This document shows, one piece after another, positions 13,400 through 14,740 of a stretch of DNA of 14,740 nucleotides. The number at the start of each line of letters is the position of its first letter. Within the stretch, counting starts at the first letter, position 1. Location: positions 1 through 14,740 of the forward strand of contig DXCY01000088.1 of the NCBI GenBank assembly GCA_019115725.1, written 5' to 3'. Source of the DNA: Candidatus Luteimonas excrementigallinarum (lineage in GTDB: Bacteria > Pseudomonadota > Gammaproteobacteria > Xanthomonadales > Xanthomonadaceae). The notes beneath the pieces were generated by a model. That model was not told the origin of the DNA. It worked only from the letters and a program-made list of their open reading frames with translations, and made no database searches. The translations under genes were made by a program, and so were the position numbers.

Positions 13400-14038
13400 A
13401 TGGCGGCTGCGAGTCCACGCATGCGCAATGCGCTTACCCTGTTTTCATCCGATGACGATGTACTGTCCCATCGGGTCCGCCTAGTGCTGGCGGCCAAGGG
13501 TGTCACCTACGATCTGATCCCGGTGGATCCGCAGGATCCCCCCGAGGACCTGATCGATCTCAATCCCTACCATTCGGTGCCCACCCTGGTGGAGCGCGAC
13601 ATGGTGCTGTACGCGGCCAGCGTGGTCTGCGAATACCTCGATGAGCGCTATCCGCATCCTCCGCTGATGCCGATCGAGCCGTTGGCCCGGGCCCGGCTGC
13701 GCCTGGCGATGCTCCGTCTGGAGCACGACTGGGTGCCGCAGATCCAGAAGATCCAGCGCGGTCCCAAGCGTGAGGCCGACGAGGGCCGCAAGCGCCTGAA
13801 GGAGCTGGTGACGGCGTCGGTGCCGCTGTTCAAGGTGCACAAGTTCTATCTCAACAGCGAAATCAGCCTGGCCGATTGCGCCATGGCCCCGATCGTGTGG
13901 CGCCTGCCCGCGCTGGGTGTCCCGCTGCCCAGGGACGGCAAGGTGATCGAGGACTACGGCAGCCGGATCTTCCGCAGCCCGGCCTTCGAACGCAGCCTGA
14001 CCGCCGCGGAGCGCAAGCTCAACGAGCTTCCGGGCTGA
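13400..14038 (+). CDS. sspA: stringent starvation protein A (GST-fold, RNA polymerase-associated)
   Basis: A 212-residue glutathione-S-transferase-fold protein that, in characterised gammaproteobacteria, binds RNA polymerase and affects stationary-phase, acid-tolerance and virulence genes. The thioredoxin-like N-terminal half reads LTLFSSDDDVLSHRVRLVLAAKG. It goes on to DLIDLNPYHSVPTLVERD (about 50-67) and EYLDERYPHPPLMP (about 78-91). The latter contains the surface PHP motif (85-87) known to matter for SspA function. The helical C-terminal half ends with EDYGSRIFRSPAFERSLTAAERKLNELPG. The cysteine/tyrosine catalytic pattern of true GSTs is not evident. GGAGAGGG (13388-13395) precedes the ATG at 13400; an internal ATG at 13421 would also leave the core intact. 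It lies between petABC and sspB, an order shared with Pseudomonas and many betaproteobacteria. Confidence 0.95.
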   Translation: MAAASPRMRNALTLFSSDDDVLSHRVRLVLAAKGVTYDLIPVDPQDPPEDLIDLNPYHSVPTLVERDMVLYAASVVCEYLDERYPHPPLMPIEPLARARLRLAMLRLEHDWVPQIQKIQRGPKREADEGRKRLKELVTASVPLFKVHKFYLNSEISLADCAMAPIVWRLPALGVPLPRDGKVIEDYGSRIFRSPAFERSLTAAERKLNELPG

Positions 14039-14082
14039 ACGCGCCCGGGCCTCGCCGGGGCCGCAGCGGTTAAACTGGCCCC

Positions 14083-14574
14083 ATGAGCGATGAAGACGAT
14101 TTCCCGGCGATGACCAGCCACCGCCCGTACCTGTTGCGGGCGCTGTACGAGTGGATCGCAGACAACGGCATGACGCCCCACCTGCTGGTGGACGCGGAGC
14201 AGCCCGGTGTGCGCGTGCCGCCCCATGCCATCAAGGACGGCAGGGTGGTGCTGAACGTGGCCGAGCGCGCCGTGGCCCGGCTGCAGATGGACAACGAGTC
14301 GGTGAGCTTCTCGGCCCGCTTCGGTGGCGTCAGCTATCCGATTGATGTGCCGATGGCGGCGGTGGTGGCCATCTATGCGCGGGAGACCGGGCAGGGCATG
14401 GTGCTGCCGGAAGACGTGGGCGGCGCGCCAGCGGATCCGGAGGGCGATCCGGCGACAGCGCCGCAGGGCGTGCCGCGCAGCGTTGATCATGATGATGGCG
14501 GCAACGATGACGGGGACGGGCCCGGTCCGGATTCAACGCCGCCCCGGCGTGGCCACCTGCGCGTGGTGAAGTAG
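14083..14574 (+). CDS. sspB: ClpXP protease specificity-enhancing factor SspB
   Basis: A 163-residue adaptor that delivers ssrA-tagged and some other substrates to ClpXP. The folded domain covers about residues 10-110. It includes SHRPYLLRALYEWIADNGMTPHLLVDA (12-38), GVRVPPHAIKDGRVVLNVAERAV and FSARFGGVSYPIDVPMAAVVAIYARETGQGM, the substrate-binding beta core. A long flexible acidic linker (about 115-152, rich in Asp/Gly/Pro) leads to the C-terminal ClpX-binding peptide LRVVK at the very end, matching the XB motif of characterised SspB. The short gap after sspA (44 bases) suggests co-transcription, although a TTAAACT near 14071-14077 might be a weak promoter element. Length and both functional modules are intact. 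Confidence 0.95.
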   Translation: MSDEDDFPAMTSHRPYLLRALYEWIADNGMTPHLLVDAEQPGVRVPPHAIKDGRVVLNVAERAVARLQMDNESVSFSARFGGVSYPIDVPMAAVVAIYARETGQGMVLPEDVGGAPADPEGDPATAPQGVPRSVDHDDGGNDDGDGPGPDSTPPRRGHLRVVK

Positions 14575-14605
14575 GCGCGGCAACCGTGCGCGGTGGACAG
14601 CCCGG

Positions 14606-14740
14606 CTATGCGCCGGGCAGCGGCCCGCTGAACCACACCAGCTTTTCACCCCGCAGCACCATGCGCCCGACATGACGCTGCACGCCGTCGTCCGACCAGT
14701 AGAAGCGGAAGCTGTGCTCGAGCCCGAGGCGGCCGTCGTC
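14606..14740 (-). CDS. C-terminal fragment of an unidentified protein (runs off the window)
   Basis: A minus-strand reading frame is open from the window edge at 14740 to a TAG at 14606-14608, giving the last 44 residues of some protein. It reads DDGRLGLEHSFRFYWSDD, then GVQRHVGRMVLRG and ends WFSGPLPGA. The alternation of charged and hydrophobic residues looks like beta strands, and codon third positions are GC-rich, as in real genes here. It would converge with sspB, with only 31 bases between the two stops. I do not recognise the family. The fragment is short, so being a true gene is likely but not certain. Confidence 0.5.
   Translation of the reverse strand, partial: DDGRLGLEHSFRFYWSDDGVQRHVGRMVLRGEKLVWFSGPLPGA

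Noticed and set aside
1..14740. CRISPR arrays, tRNA or rRNA genes, phage or insertion-sequence genes, toxin-antitoxin pairs
   Set aside because: None was found on reading both strands; apart from the palindromic pair at 7763-7876 there are no regularly spaced repeats and no transposase- or integrase-like proteins.

Overview
The window is a GC-rich stretch (roughly two thirds G+C by eye) from a gammaproteobacterium. Protein sequences and gene order point to the Xanthomonadaceae/Lysobacteraceae (Stenotrophomonas, Pseudoxanthomonas, Lysobacter, Luteimonas). The evidence is the petABC-sspA-sspB block typical of beta- and gammaproteobacteria, Xanthomonas-like SspA, CorC, PhoH and MiaB, and GTAG-type hairpin repeats resembling those of Stenotrophomonas. 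The genus call is inference; no 16S or tRNA gene is present.

Layout. (1) Positions 1-3881, minus strand: phoH/ybeZ, an exported protein of unknown function, ybeY, a DUF418 membrane protein and the 5' part of corC/ybeX. This is the conserved ybeZ-ybeY-ybeX neighbourhood (rRNA maturation and metal/stress tolerance) with two extra genes inside it. (2) Positions 3961-7744, plus strand: a compact four-gene efflux cassette made of a TetR/AcrR regulator, a lipoprotein periplasmic adaptor (HlyD/YbhG type), an ABC ATPase and an ABC-2 permease. All three junctions overlap. A perfect inverted repeat just upstream of the regulator is a probable autoregulatory operator. (3) Positions 7763-7876: two copies of a GTAG-type palindromic repeat, the second forming the stop codon of miaB. 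(4) Positions 7862-9289, minus strand: miaB, the tRNA methylthiotransferase. (5) Positions 9433-10356, plus strand: a secreted lytic transglycosylase with DUF4124-like segments. (6) Positions 10575-13220, plus strand: petABC, the complete cytochrome bc1 complex (Rieske protein, cytochrome b, cytochrome c1), with a candidate sigma-70 promoter and strong downstream hairpins. (7) Positions 13400-14574, plus strand: sspA and sspB, stringent-starvation and ClpXP-adaptor proteins. (8) Positions 14606-14740, minus strand: the C-terminal end of an unidentified gene.

How the parts relate. Regions 1 and 4 look like one ancestral miaB-ybeZ-ybeY-ybeX neighbourhood interrupted by the oppositely oriented efflux cassette. 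Regions 6 and 7 are a classic respiratory and stress-regulator block. Most of the window is ordinary chromosomal core. I see no phage, transposase, CRISPR array, toxin-antitoxin pair or clearly new system. The parts most worth a second look are the unknown exported protein between ybeZ and ybeY, the efflux cassette with its operator and flanking repeats, the repeat-derived end of MiaB, and a dyad in the miaB/transglycosylase divergent region. No gene-free stretch exceeds 300 bases; the longest are 10357-10574 and 13221-13399, both described below.
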